This document shows, in pieces, positions 47,324 to 58,095 of a stretch of DNA of 64,000 nucleotides; the stretch's first letter is position 1; every line of letters starts with the position of its first letter. The translations under genes and the position numbers were made by a program. The DNA is from Pseudofabraea citricarpa (taxonomy: Eukaryota > Ascomycota > Leotiomycetes > Helotiales > Dermateaceae). The stretch lies in the NCBI GenBank assembly GCA_029641185.1, contig JAPWGK010000003.1:1674001-1738000 (forward strand), read 5' to 3'. The notes under the pieces are model-generated. The model did not search any database. It saw only the letters and a program-made list of their open reading frames with translations, and was not told the origin of the DNA.

Positions 47324-47728
47324 TTACTTCTTAGAAGTCAAACGGCATCGCTCTTCCTCTGTCACCACCACGTCAGCCTCCTCATTCCCTCCTCTCTTCG
47401 CCCGCTCGCAAATAGCGTCAATCCTCCTCCGCACCGCCTCCTCCCTCTCCTCCCTCGTCCTCTCCCACATCTTCCCCATCTTCCCCATCTTCCCCACTCT
47501 CTCCTTCACCCCATCCCTCACCCTCTCCATCCTCATTTTGGTTTTCTCCTTCACATCCCGCATCCACGCTCTAAGGCGATTTCCTCTCCAAGCCCCGTAC
47601 GCGAGGACGCCGCATCCCGAAAAGAGCAGCACCCGTCTCGCGAGTGCCTGTGCATCTGGCCGTGTCCGGCGTTGGTTCTCGTTCTGGCGCGTGATTCGGA
47701 AAAGGAGTTGAGACGGGAGGCGAGGCAA
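47324..47728 (-). other. Doubtful 134-codon frame lacking an ATG
   Basis: The frame reads GLPRLPSQLLFRITRQNENQ, a hydrophobic stretch VLLFSGCGVLAYGAW, then a basic/acidic helix-like tail (MRDVKEKTKMRMERVRDGVK, REEREEAVRRRID). Upstream on the same strand are a TATATATA box (~47822-47829), a pyrimidine-rich tract and an A-rich leader, as at a real promoter. However, no in-frame ATG precedes the hydrophobic part; the first in-frame ATG is at the MRDVKEK segment. It may need an unseen 5' exon or non-AUG start, or be spurious. Confidence 0.25.
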
Positions 47729-48053
47729 CCCTTTTTCTTCTTGTTTCTTTTTTGGGGGTTTTTATTGTGGAGATGGAGAGAAGAAAGGAGGGGAGCAGAG
47801 GGAGGGACGGAGGGAGGGAGGTATATATAAATGTATATCTCAGGTCTTGTTTATGTTTTCCCCTTTCGTCTTCTTGCGGGTTCGGGTTGGGTTGGGTTGT
47901 GTAACCAAGTCAGCGAGTAAGCAAAGTAAATACACCTCCGAGCGATTAAGCGAGCGAGGATGGCTTCTCCCTCTCCTCTCGTCTCGTCTCGTCTCATAGG
48001 TCTTCCAAATCAAAACGAATCACCACGCGGCCGCACGGGAAAAGATGAAAGAT

Positions 48054-48122
48054 AAAAAAGGAAGGAGAAGAAGAAGAAGGAGAAGGAGAAGAAGAAGAAG
48101 GAGAAGAAGAAAGAAAAGGAGG
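48054..48122 (+). repeat. 69-nt uninterrupted purine tract
   Basis: Only A and G for 69 bases, mostly GAAGAAG/GGAGAAG units; able in principle to form a triplex. Confidence 0.9.
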
Positions 48123-48950
48123 TTTTTTTTTTATGGCGGGATTTGGATCTTCTCCGTTCTGTACTTAAACCCCACCAAGCAAGTAAGTCCCTTGATAACT
48201 ACTTAACTTAATCAATCACTTCAGGAATCATTCCTCTTGTCTACCTATACCTATACACACGATGAGCTTTACTCTCTCTCTCTCTCACTTTCTCTCTGTC
48301 TTCCCCTCAGCCTCTCTCATCAACGAAGATCCCTCGCTACACGAATCGAAGTGAAGACCTCTTCACAAGACCAAAATACCAAAAGGAAGAAGAAAAGAAA
48401 GAAAAAAAGAAAAGAAAAAAGAAAACGGAAGCGAGTAAGGATTCATATAGCGCTACTTACTTACTTAGCATCACCTCAAAAATACACAACAGCAACAGAC
48501 AAACAAGGCAATCCACGAAGCTCACAAATCAGATCCGATCCGATCAGATCAGATCCGATCAAGCTTGACACACACACCTCATACCACTCGCATTCATGCT
48601 CTCCCATTCCCACCTAAGAAGAAAGAAAGAAAAGAAAAGAGAAAAAAAAGAAAGAAAGAGAAAACGCTGGTCTGAATTCTCAAAAATCAATAACTTCTCT
48701 CTCCCCTCGTCTTTCTTTTTTGCACATCAGAAAACGAGGCAAAAGTTCACTTCACGGCGCTGCGCTGCCGCTTCGAGGAATCAGAGATACCAAATTAAAA
48801 TAATATTTTTTATGTACGTGTGATCCTGATCCTGATCCTGCCTCTTCCACTTCCGCTTCCGCTTCTTCTTCTGCCTCGTCTGCGTATGCCTATACAATAC
48901 TTCGAGAGAGTTGACGAGGATGTGATGAGGATGAGGATGTGATGTGATAC

Positions 48951-48988
48951 TAGGTAGGTAGGTAGGTAGGTAGGTAGGTAGGTAGGTA
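48951..48988 (+). repeat. TAGG microsatellite
   Basis: Nine tandem TAGG units. Confidence 0.9.
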
Positions 48989-49258
48989 TTCAATAATAAC
49001 GACATGGCTGACGTCTGACGACTTAATGGATGGGTAGATGGATGGATGCTGTAGAACCCCCCCTCGCAAGGTAACAACAAGACAGAAAAGAAAATAGAGG
49101 AAAGGAACCCCCAAACTCCAGAATCCCATTACCCAGCACGATAGACAAAGAGAAAGATAGGGAGAGTGGTCGAGCGAGTGACGAGTAGACAAAAAAAAAA
49201 GACAAAAGGAAAACAAGACAGGAAAGAAAGGCCCCCCTCCGTGGTTTTTGATTTTCTT

Positions 49259-51221
49259 TTAGACTCCAACCCTCAGATATCCCGCTACACACGATTGCTT
49301 CTCGGTCCCTTTCAAGCCTTCGATGTGTATCCCGCTCGTGCCGATGCGATCCAGATTTTGTTGCTGCTGCTGCTGTTGCGAATTCGATCCCTGCCCCTGA
49401 TTTTGTTGCGGCTGCTGTTGCACTTGATTTTGTGCTTGTGCTAGCGTCTGTCCCGAGTGTCCGTTCGTGAGCCGGTAATTAGTAGTATTGTTGTTGGTGT
49501 TGCTATTCGTATCTTGGGAATTGCCCATCTGAGCTTCGGGAGCACGGAGTTGGGACGGTTCCGCCGTCATATCAACATATGACGCTTCTTCGTCCATATC
49601 AGCATCTGCGTCAGCATCCGCATCCGCATCTGCATCGCTCCCTATACTCTCAGCACTCGTCGTGGTTGTGTTGTTATTAGGTTGTGTTTGTTGCTGCTGT
49701 TGCTGTTGTTGTGGAACAGGTCGTGCAACATCTCCGCTCAACATCCTCTGAGCTGCCATACCACCACCTCTTGCTTCCTTTACTACCTCCTTCCACCGCC
49801 CAATCGCCCGCTCGATAATGGTATCTAACGGCATATTTCGATCCTCGAGTGTAAACCCAATCCCCGACCATTTTAAACCGACTTCAGCCATCTCAGCCAT
49901 GATCTTCTTATCGAATGGATACGTAGCCGGTGGAGCGATCCTGAATTCTCGCGGCTGTTGTAACCTGCTCAACTCATCCACTTGCATTTTGAGATGTACG
50001 TTTTCCTGCTCCTTCAGTTCTGACTCTGTCTTCATCTTCGTTATCTCATCGGATTTCCGACCTATGCTTCTCGCCAACTCAAGTGTCCATAACTCAGCCC
50101 GTTTGGCTGGCTGTAACTTGCTCCAATGCGTGAACATGATCCTTAAATGCTCCGACAGTTTCCCCTCCAATTCTGTAGCCTCTGATTCGGCGCGCTGTGC
50201 AACCTCTATGGGATCCACTGGTTCAGCGAAAAAACTCGCCGGCGGGTATGACATGTCATCTGTAGTAGCTGTCGTAGCTACCGCACAGCCAACCCGCCAA
50301 CGGTGAAATTGTGAAGCAAAATAAGCACGTAGGGCTTCATACTGTTGTTCGTTCGGCGGTGAGATGGACCACGAAGAAGAAGTCGCAATAGGTGTCGAGG
50401 TATGTAGAGTCGGAGGCGGCGAGAGGCAGTGAAGAGTGAGGGCAGGAAAATCGAGGACGAAGGGATCAAAATCAAAAATCGAGCTGGCTTCTATGCGCCT
50501 TAATCTGCGAAATTAGTACTTGAGATCAAGATCAAGCAGAGACGAGAAAAAAAAAAGTGACTTACTTGGCTGCTCTGATAGAACCCATAAGTTCTCGCAG
50601 GGCCAGCTCCGCCGCCTTTGCATTATCTAGAGCATCGATCATCTTCTGCTTCTGCTCGAAAGTCGTTTTTGCCAGCAGTTGCCTGCTGACAGATCTGCTT
50701 CTGCCATCCATCCTCCTGCCAGAATCGTCCCCGTCCCAACTGCGCGCCGACTCGCCATTCCTGCCAGAAGAAGGTATATTATTCATTACTCCAGTCGCCT
50801 CCCACGCAGCTCCGTTGAGGATGAATCTTGGCTTTCCAGTATAGATGCCGTCCGAAGCTTCGGTACCATCCCTCCTCATACTCGGACTCCTATTCCCACT
50901 CATATCGACATCTGAATTTCCAGGACTCGGCCGTCCCCCAGGGGTGCCTCCAGGCGTCGAGCCCTCCCTCCTCGACATGGAATTGCGCGGCTGCCTCCTC
51001 GTAATGCCCCCTCTCATCTTCCTGATCTCGTCCACATTATGTACGCCATCTGCGGGTTTGGGGTTCTTCTCCTTGATGTACAGGTCAAGATGTCGACCGA
51101 GGGACGATGAGGTAAACTGCTGCTGGCAGAACGGGCACGCCTTGTCTTTCGACGCCGTCATCTTGCCACCGTTGACAGAGGTATCGGCATTGGAACCAGG
51201 GGTGCCCATCGATTCAGCCAT
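49259..51221 (-). CDS. Conserved fungal protein, single zinc-finger-like motif, Gln-rich
   Basis: Two exons: 51221-50566 and 50504-49259; 633 aa. Near the N-terminus (residues ~29-75) CPFCQQQFTSSSLGRHLDLY then DEIRKMRGGITRRQPRNSMS looks like a UBZ/Rad18-like C-C-H zinc motif followed by a basic segment. TGKPRFILNGAAWEATGV follows, then a helical stretch (KQKMIDALDNAKAAELALRE) ending at the intron. The second exon has FDFDPFVLDFPALTLHCLSP, YEALRAYFASQFHRW, a coiled-coil-like stretch (KLSEHLRIMFTHW ... KMKTESELKEQENVHLKM), and KWSGIGFTLEDRNMP. The C-terminus is Gln/Asn-rich, with an (Asp-Ala) run SDADADADADADADMDEE. I do not know a named family; a nuclear role is plausible but inferred. Confidence 0.78.
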
Positions 51222-51843
51222 CCTGTCTTTTTCGCTACCTAGCTTGTCGCGCGGAACTGGAGAAGATTATGAGTGCATTGGCAAGTATACAGGAATTAGG
51301 AAGGGCAAGAGAAAGGCCGTGACGGTGAAAACGAAGCTGGTCAATAAATTATTAGAGTTAAATGTTCAGGAGGTCGAGTAAGGAGTAGATTGGGGAGAAG
51401 GGTAGTGGGATCAAGGGGCCTGCAGCTTTCGAATTTCCATCTGGGGACATTTGCAGGGGTCTAAGCAACCCGTTAGCGGGCGCGTCAATCTCTCGGGAAC
51501 GGCAAACAAAAGGGGGCTTGAGTGGCACAGTACGGGCTATCATTTGATGAGCTTTATTTGGGGCAATCCTGAGACCAAGGCTGGCTGATGCTGCTGCCGT
51601 TGGCACGAGATGTTGGGTGCAAAGGTTGTGAAATTGTGAGCACGCATGAACGACTTCTTATTTAAGCATAACGATCGGCAACATCCATGGATATCATCAA
51701 TTCTTTTTCGACGCCATCTATATGAACCTATGCTATGCGACCAGGCCAGACACAAGACGCGACGATAACCCATGAGAAAAGAATCAGAATTTTCTTGACT
51801 GTTCTAAACTGCAAGCGCAACTGCAAGAATTTGACTGAATAAA
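51222..51843. other. Intergenic region between unknown gene and rei1
   Basis: 622 bases; promoter of the minus-strand unknown gene on the left and 3' flank of rei1 on the right. No other feature seen. Confidence 0.5.
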
Positions 51844-53585
51844 CTATTGGAGCAGAGGATCCTAAAATATATTAGTAAATGACGTTGATCCTTCAAAAGG
51901 AGATTACGTACTCTGAAGTGCTTTTGCGAATTGCTCTGCTTGTTGTTTCCCCACTGGAATTTTCGTCTCTCGCGTTCTTCGACCTTTCTTGCTCTCTTCT
52001 CTACCGCTTGGATTTCTTTTCTCTTCTCTGCAGTGACTCCGAGCATGCCAGGACCGCCATTTGCACGGCTCATCATCTGTCTACCACGCTCACGACGAGC
52101 TACTTGTGATTCCTCGGCGTCCGAATCGTCAGAGCTGGCAGCTGCTTCGATGGCAAGCTGCTCCTGTCTCTCGGCTGGCGATGGGTGACTGTGAAGGTTC
52201 TGTCTGTAGTATTTGTTCAGAGAACGATGTCCCGCTGTCCGGCCAGAGGGAAGATGAAGCTCGTATTCCGAATAGAAAACTGCATGAGCATGCTTGTGGG
52301 CATGAGAATGGAAGCCATCTTTGTTACGATGTGGTCGAGGATCTTCATGTGCGTGATGAGGGTGTCGATCAAGCTTCTCATACTGGTGGGAACGTGAATC
52401 AATAGGCACAGCTGTGAGGTCAGCAGAATCAAGGGAAGATTCTGAACTGTCAGTCTCCCAACCCTCAGGATCCTCCATCTCCTCATCATCGCCGTGTGTG
52501 GCCTTTCTTCGGGCTCCTAGCTTAACACCGCCACTGCTCTTCTTGCCGGGCAACTCGTCCTCCTCGTCGGATTCCTCCTCCACATCTGAGTAGGTGCTAG
52601 TAAAGTCATAGAACTCTCCAATATCCAGCTGCTCTTCCTCGGTACCAAACGGAATCTTACAATGTCCCTTGTCTCGCATGTGTGTCTGTAAACCGAACAC
52701 GGTTGGCTTTAACTTTCCACAATACAAACATTCATGGTATTGGTGAATCTTCTCGTGCAAAGAGGCGATCAATCCCTCAATATTAACCAAATACGATCGT
52801 TCGGGGATGAACATGCCGTGAATGCGCTCCATGTGTAAAGTATTCAAATCAACGGAAGGCGATTCATAATTGCAGAACAGGCAGCGCTTCAACGATAATT
52901 CTGCAGGGGCCTCTTCTCCATCTGCCGTCACCGAAGATGCTGTCTTCACCGACGCATCATCTTTCTCGTTATCAACGGAGTGGTGTGGACGGGAAGGTCT
53001 TCGGGTGGCCGGAGGAGCATCCTTGAGGTTTGTCTGCTTGATCTTCTCCACCACCTCGTTGAACTCCTCCTCGGCATCCGAATCAATTTCCTCCTTGACA
53101 GCCATGGGCTCACCCAGGGAGAAGGTTGAACTCATCACCGAGCTTGCATCATCTGCATGACGTCCCGAACTGACCTGGGCCAATTTGGCCTTGTGCTTTG
53201 CACTGGCAACATGGTTGATGAAAGCATTCTCGCTGAAGTATGTACGCTCGCAGACATCGCAGTTTCTCTCATAAGACGCCTTCGTGGCAGCGGCTGTAGA
53301 GGAAGCCTGGGCTTGCAGAACCTTCTCGGTGAAAACTTCGGAGGCGATGGGTGGGAGCGAGGTGACACGGCGCTTCAAGTTATACCGACTGCATGTATTG
53401 TCAGTGAGTGATCAGCGTGTGCAAGGTACGGGAATGTTGTCAACATACTGCCAGTCGGTTCGCATATGACCCCTCTGCAACTCGCTGTTTCGGAAGGCGA
53501 CCTGACAGGTATTGCAGGTGTATGGGTGAGTTGATGAGGTATCTGGCTGGGTAGCCGGGATTCTACTTGCTGCGATGGACGCCAT
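51844..53585 (-). CDS. rei1: 60S ribosome biogenesis factor Rei1
   Basis: Three exons: 53585-53449, 53388-51912, and an 18-nt terminal exon 51861-51844; 543 aa. Four zinc fingers are visible: YTCNTCQVAFRN..HMRTDWH (split by intron 1 at the last His), CDVCERTYFS..HVASAKH, CLFCNYESPSVDLNTLHME..H, and CLYCGKLKPTVFGLQTHMRD..H. Acidic stretches (EEESDEEDE) and a His-rich stretch follow, then LPSGRTAGHRSLNKYYRQNL and the Rei1 C-terminus. The final exon encodes DPLLQ, joining FR|DPLLQ, which completes the conserved KHFRDPLLQ end that enters the ribosomal exit tunnel. Rei1 acts in the cytoplasm in release of Arx1-Alb1 and recycling of Tif6 on pre-60S particles. Confidence 0.93.
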
Positions 53586-55334
53586 GATGGGCAGAGGTGT
53601 TTGTGTGGTGACGAATGTTGGGTGTTGTAGTAGAAGAGGGGGAGGAGAAGGAGGAGGAGTTGTGCGGGCGCAGACGTTGATAAGAGGGCTGAGAAGAGGG
53701 TTTCAGAGGCGATAACGAACCCGGGAATGAATTTCGAATAAATATTCCTGCGTGTGGACGCTGACGAAGAATTTTGTGGTTCCTGCTTATGACTGCGGAA
53801 AATGTGACAGAACTCGTATTGTTCTTCACCAAGGACGGAGGCTCTGTAAGTGAATGGAGAAAAGCAGATCTGGGCCAGGTCTGAAATTTCTATTTTTCTA
53901 TTTTACTCTGGCTTTGCCTCTTGTTTGGTGGGGGTTTCCAAGCACGACGGTCATACTTTGCGCTACTCTGTATTGGCTCTAGCTGGAGCGATGATGTAGC
54001 CATCCATGCCATCCACTCGGGGAGGATCCGACGTCCTGCACGTCTTTACATCGGGATACAGTATGAGTTATACTGTATGAGCCATTATGAGGATTTACAG
54101 TTTCTGGTTGAGGCAGATCATGTATGTGACGTCGCAGGGGTGCTGTAGCTCTTGTTGCCGAAGATGCTTGTACCGCAGAATAGCTACGATGAGGGTCGCT
54201 GAGTGAGTCTGTGCTCGATTAATTGCCGTCCTCTTCTTTCTCTTACCCCCCGACCTTGTTGTTCTTGTCCTTAGCCATGTGATACTGTAGCATCGGTAGC
54301 TAAGTTCCATCTGTTATGGTATTGTGTGTTGAGGTACTTTGATATCTTCTCTTCTTCAATAGCTATAGTTGGCTGCGCTGTGCTTTATCTACCAGGTTAC
54401 TGCACGTGTTTGGTGTAAAAGCACAACCCAACACATACAAGTATATGTCGTGCATCCAAGTAGGTGTACACAATACAAAGGCAAGGTTGTCTGAAGTTAA
54501 TTGTAACATGTCTTTGAATGGTGATGTGCTTGTAGCTATTGCATCCTTCTGAGCAAGTGTCTCGAGCGGCTACCCTTTGTTGAGCAAGTGCTGGAAGCAA
54601 GTAGGCCACCTTTCTCTGAGATGTTAGCGGAATGTATCTTCGAAATGAACGATCCTGTGTAATTATTAGCCATCTGCTCGATGAACTTCCTATAGTATAC
54701 GTACCTTCTAACATTAGAACATTAGAGTGACTGACCTCCGAGGGACGGCCCGAGGGAGATCAAGATCAAGATCAAGATTCAGATCCAGATCCAGATCCAG
54801 ATCTCAATTCAACCACCAGCCGCTACCATCAACAGAGTAGCAACTAGAAACCTCTATAGCCACCTCTCGTCCCGCATGGCAGACCCACACAATGTCTTGC
54901 ATTCTAAGATGCAGCACAGCCATGAGTCCTCGCAGCCTTTGTTTACCGTCGGTCGTGGTCCAAGGTGTAGTGTACACTGCGGTTCCTACCAAATTGAGTT
55001 ATGACGACGTCTTCACATTCACCACACTAGGTCCATTTGCTCCAAGATTCGCTCCAGGTGCGCGCGCTCTCCTCCCTCACTCTCATTTCATCTACTCACC
55101 ATTTCCAGTGCATCCATCTTGATTTCCTGCCTATCGCTGCTCCTGCTCGTCAAGAACTACCAGCTGTGCTTAGTAGCGGCGCCGTCAATTCTTCGCTTTT
55201 GATCTCGGCAGCTACTTGAACTGGACCAGCGTAGCGGAACTCTTCAGTGTGTTCGTTTCCAACTTTTACTCCTACAACATCCATCCATCCATCCATCCAC
55301 TCAGTCGCAGCTGCCACAGCGACCACTTGCTAGG
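53586..55334. promoter_or_regulatory. Divergent region rei1 / GARS-like gene
   Basis: 1.75 kb with no recognisable exon. It contains promoters for rei1 (minus) and the GAR-synthetase-like gene (plus), a hexamer array (54757-54804), and a CATC microsatellite (55278-55299) just before the plus-strand start. Confidence 0.45.
54757..54804 (+). repeat. Six-bp-periodic AGATCA/AGATCC array
   Basis: Three AGATCA units followed, after AGATTC, by AGATCC units and a closing AGATCT, all on a 6-bp period, placing many GATC sites in a row. Confidence 0.85.
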
Positions 55335-57000
55335 ATGCCTCTGCGCATTCTCGTCATTGGTGGTGGAGCAGCGGAGAGCGCTCTGATCTGGAAGCTTGCT
55401 ACATGCCGACAAGTTGATCAAGTTGTCGTGGTCGCAGGAAACGCAGGCACGGCGACGCTGAACCCAAACAAGGTTGTCAGCATCGATCACATCAAATTAA
55501 ATGATCTTGCAGCTTTGCTCCAACTGGTGGAGATCATGAAGATCCATCTAGTTATCCCGGGGAGCAGTGTTCCAGTTGATTCAGGTATCGAATCCTATTT
55601 CCGCAAAAGTGAGTTATCCCTCACCTTTCTCTCGTCGCCATTGGACGTCGCCAGCGAGCATGCTTCCAAGCGACGACACAACTACTCTCCTATCTTTCTT
55701 TGTTCCGTTGATTGGTTACTTGGGATTGACTGGTTCCAGTGAAAATCGCATGCTTTGCACCAACGAAAGCAGCAGCTCAAATCCAGTCCTCACGATCATT
55801 CGCGAAAAGCTTCACCTCACGGTACAATATTCCAACAATCAAATCAGAGACCTTTCAGGACTACGATGCCGCCATCGCCTATATCGAGTCATGGCCATCC
55901 AAAAAAATGCTTACAATCACTGCTTCGGATTTGCACCAAAGAGAAATAACCATGACTAAATCGCAACTTGAGTGTCTTGAGACACTCACCAACTTTCGAA
56001 AAGCCTGTCCCGGGACTACAAAAGGATCAGTCACCATCCAAGAACATATTGAAGGCGATGAATTGTGTGTTCTGGTTATTAGCGACGAGGAAGGATATAA
56101 AATGTTCCCCCCAGTCCAGATTTGTGCAGGAGGAACTGGGTGCTACTCGCCATGCGAACTCATCACCGCCAATGGACAAGCTGCAATAGACACGCAGATC
56201 ATACGACGCACACTTGAAGGTCTAAAATCTGATGGTAGATCTCCTGTTATCCCAATAGAGAGGCTCCCAACTAACTCGATACAGGCACAGGATTCCGTGG
56301 TTTTCTAACTCCAACCATACTCATCACTTCTGATGGCCCCAGATTGAAGAGTTACACCACACCGCACTCGCAGCTGGTAATCGCCACCATGGTTGCTCTT
56401 CTTGATGTCGACGTTGACCTCTCGGCCATCATACTGAATTGCTGCAACCGAAGAATTCAATGTTCACCGATTCGTCTCATGCAGCGATATACCTGCTCCG
56501 TAGTCCTCCGCAACAGCCGACAAAAGAACACCAACCCCGTTCTAACAACAAAGGATATGCCTCCCGCGTTACAAGACCTGGTGCCTCTGGGCGAAGACCT
56601 TGCTGCAGGTTTTTACTGCGAGAGAGGTTCTTGCCATCTGCTTTTCTTCCATCATCACACAAGATTCCTTTCCAACCATCAGAAAACCACTGACAAAACT
56701 TCCCTCAACAAATGTGCCAAGACACCGCCTATCGCCATCGCTGGCCCGGAGCGTGTCATGATCATCACAGCTGTAGCGACAACACTCGAGAAAGCCGTCG
56801 AAACAGCTCATCAAGCAACCCGCATGATAGATTTTCGAGGCTTGTCATATGATCGGAGTGTCGGTTTACGGGGGTTAGAGATCGAGGAGTGTGTCAAACT
56901 AGACCGGGATCGCTTAGAGCGCGCTTTGTTTGAGGCGCAGAAGAGTGATCGGAATGATTTGGACAAGAAGCGGATCAGTGAGTTCAAGATGTTTGGCTGA
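55335..57000 (+). CDS. Divergent GAR-synthetase-like protein, probable pseudoenzyme
   Basis: Three exons: 55335-55608, 55740-56234, 56285-57000; 494 aa with all frames intact. The order follows phosphoribosylamine-glycine ligase: N domain MPLRILVIGGGAAESALIWK, HLVIPGSSVPVDSGIESYF, CFAPTKAAAQIQSSRSFAKS, YDAAIAYIESW, ATP-grasp strand SVTIQEHIEGDELCVLV, TGFRGFLTPTIL-like GTGFRGFLTP, and C domain ERVMIITAVATTLEKAVETA..IDFRGLSYDRSVG. Key motifs are lost: GNGGREHAL reads GGGAAESAL; the VVKADGLAAGKGV loop reads MLTITASDLHQRE; the GDxGPNTGGMG region shrinks to CAGGTGCYSP; and the metal-binding EYNVRFGDPE reads KSYTTPHSQL. Catalysis as a GAR synthetase therefore looks unlikely. Unlike fungal Ade5,7 it has no AIR-synthetase domain. 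A second GARS-like gene starts at 63876. Confidence 0.75.
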
Positions 57001-58095
57001 TGGGGCCAAGAGAGGGCAGAAGAAGGGCAGTGAAGAGATAGACGGATGACTATTTGGACACGCCTGGTTCTGGATCTATGGCTGTACCGTGGTGATGGTT
57101 TGTGGGCTGTGTGTGCGTGTTGACGGGGGCGGACGTAGTGCGTATTCTTGAGAGCTGTTGAGTAATTGGCAACGGGATGGAGGGTTGCTGTGGGTTATTG
57201 GCGACGGAGTATCGGAGTATCGGAGTATCGGTAGCGAGTAATAACTACTCAGGTGCTCAAGTATTAATCAGGTAATCAGGTAATCTGTAATTGGTAATTG
57301 TTAATTGGTAATTGGTAATTGTAATACGAAAATCAGACCCAAACGGGACAGAGAAGAAGAAAATCCTCTCAGTCGACTACCGCTGTTGGCTAAGCACCTA
57401 TACCTACCTCATCTCATCTGAGGGTTTGCAATTACCAGAAGGGCTGGTTTTCTTTTCTCCTGGTGACTAACCTCCTCTTTCTCTCTCTCTCTCTCTCTCT
57501 GAGATTATATACATCACCTAGGTAATTACCTAGGTACCTATAGGTAGTTAATACCATGTGATATGATTGTACTCGCACCCACGTCCACGTTTAGACGAGA
57601 AAAGGAAAGAATAGAAGAATCACTACCTCGAGTCAGAATCTTATAGTCAGTCAGTCAGCAAGTCAGTCGCATATAACAAGCGGATATAATCTTCAGAAGC
57701 AAAGGCAAAAGCAGAAGCAGAAACACACATGCAGGCATCATATCATATCAATTGAGAGGTACGCTACAAGCAAAGTTCTTCAGACGAGACGAGACGAGAC
57801 AGTTGAGAACAAATAAGGCAAGGTAAGGCAGACAGACAGACAGACAGATATACAAAAAGCAGTTGTGAAATTCAAATCCCTCTTGTTCCCTCATGACCTC
57901 TTGACCTCTTGACCTTTTACTTTTTCCTTTCCTCACTTCTTCTGTTTTTCCCTCTCCTCTCCCATTCCATCCATAATCGTCATGTACCGCAACGCCAGCC
58001 AGAACCCACCAGCGCAAAACTAAACTACCCAACGAAGCATACCCGGAGAACAACATATAGCGCTAGACTTGAAGTTCCCAAAGACAAAAGACAGA
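57001..58095. other. Convergent intergenic region with microsatellites and a palindrome
   Basis: 1.1 kb with no gene. It holds TCGGAGTA (57207-57229), GGTAATT repeats (57267-57325), a CT run (57478-57500), a 20-bp perfect palindrome (57516-57535), GACGA (57784-57800) and GACA (57829-57847). Confidence 0.55.
57516..57535. repeat. 20-bp perfect palindrome
   Basis: The arm ACCTAGGTAA is followed directly by its reverse complement with no spacer. Confidence 0.9.

Larger units (their letters stand above)
47086..49258. other. 2.2 kb region rich in simple repeats
   Basis: Apart from a doubtful minus-strand frame at 47324-47728 (separate entry), nothing coding was recognised. It includes a 69-nt uninterrupted purine tract (48054-48122), further A/G tracts (48375-48428, 48610-48663), GATCC/GATCA runs (48529-48561) and a TAGG array (48951-48988). 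The right end is the 3' flank of the next gene. Confidence 0.5.
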
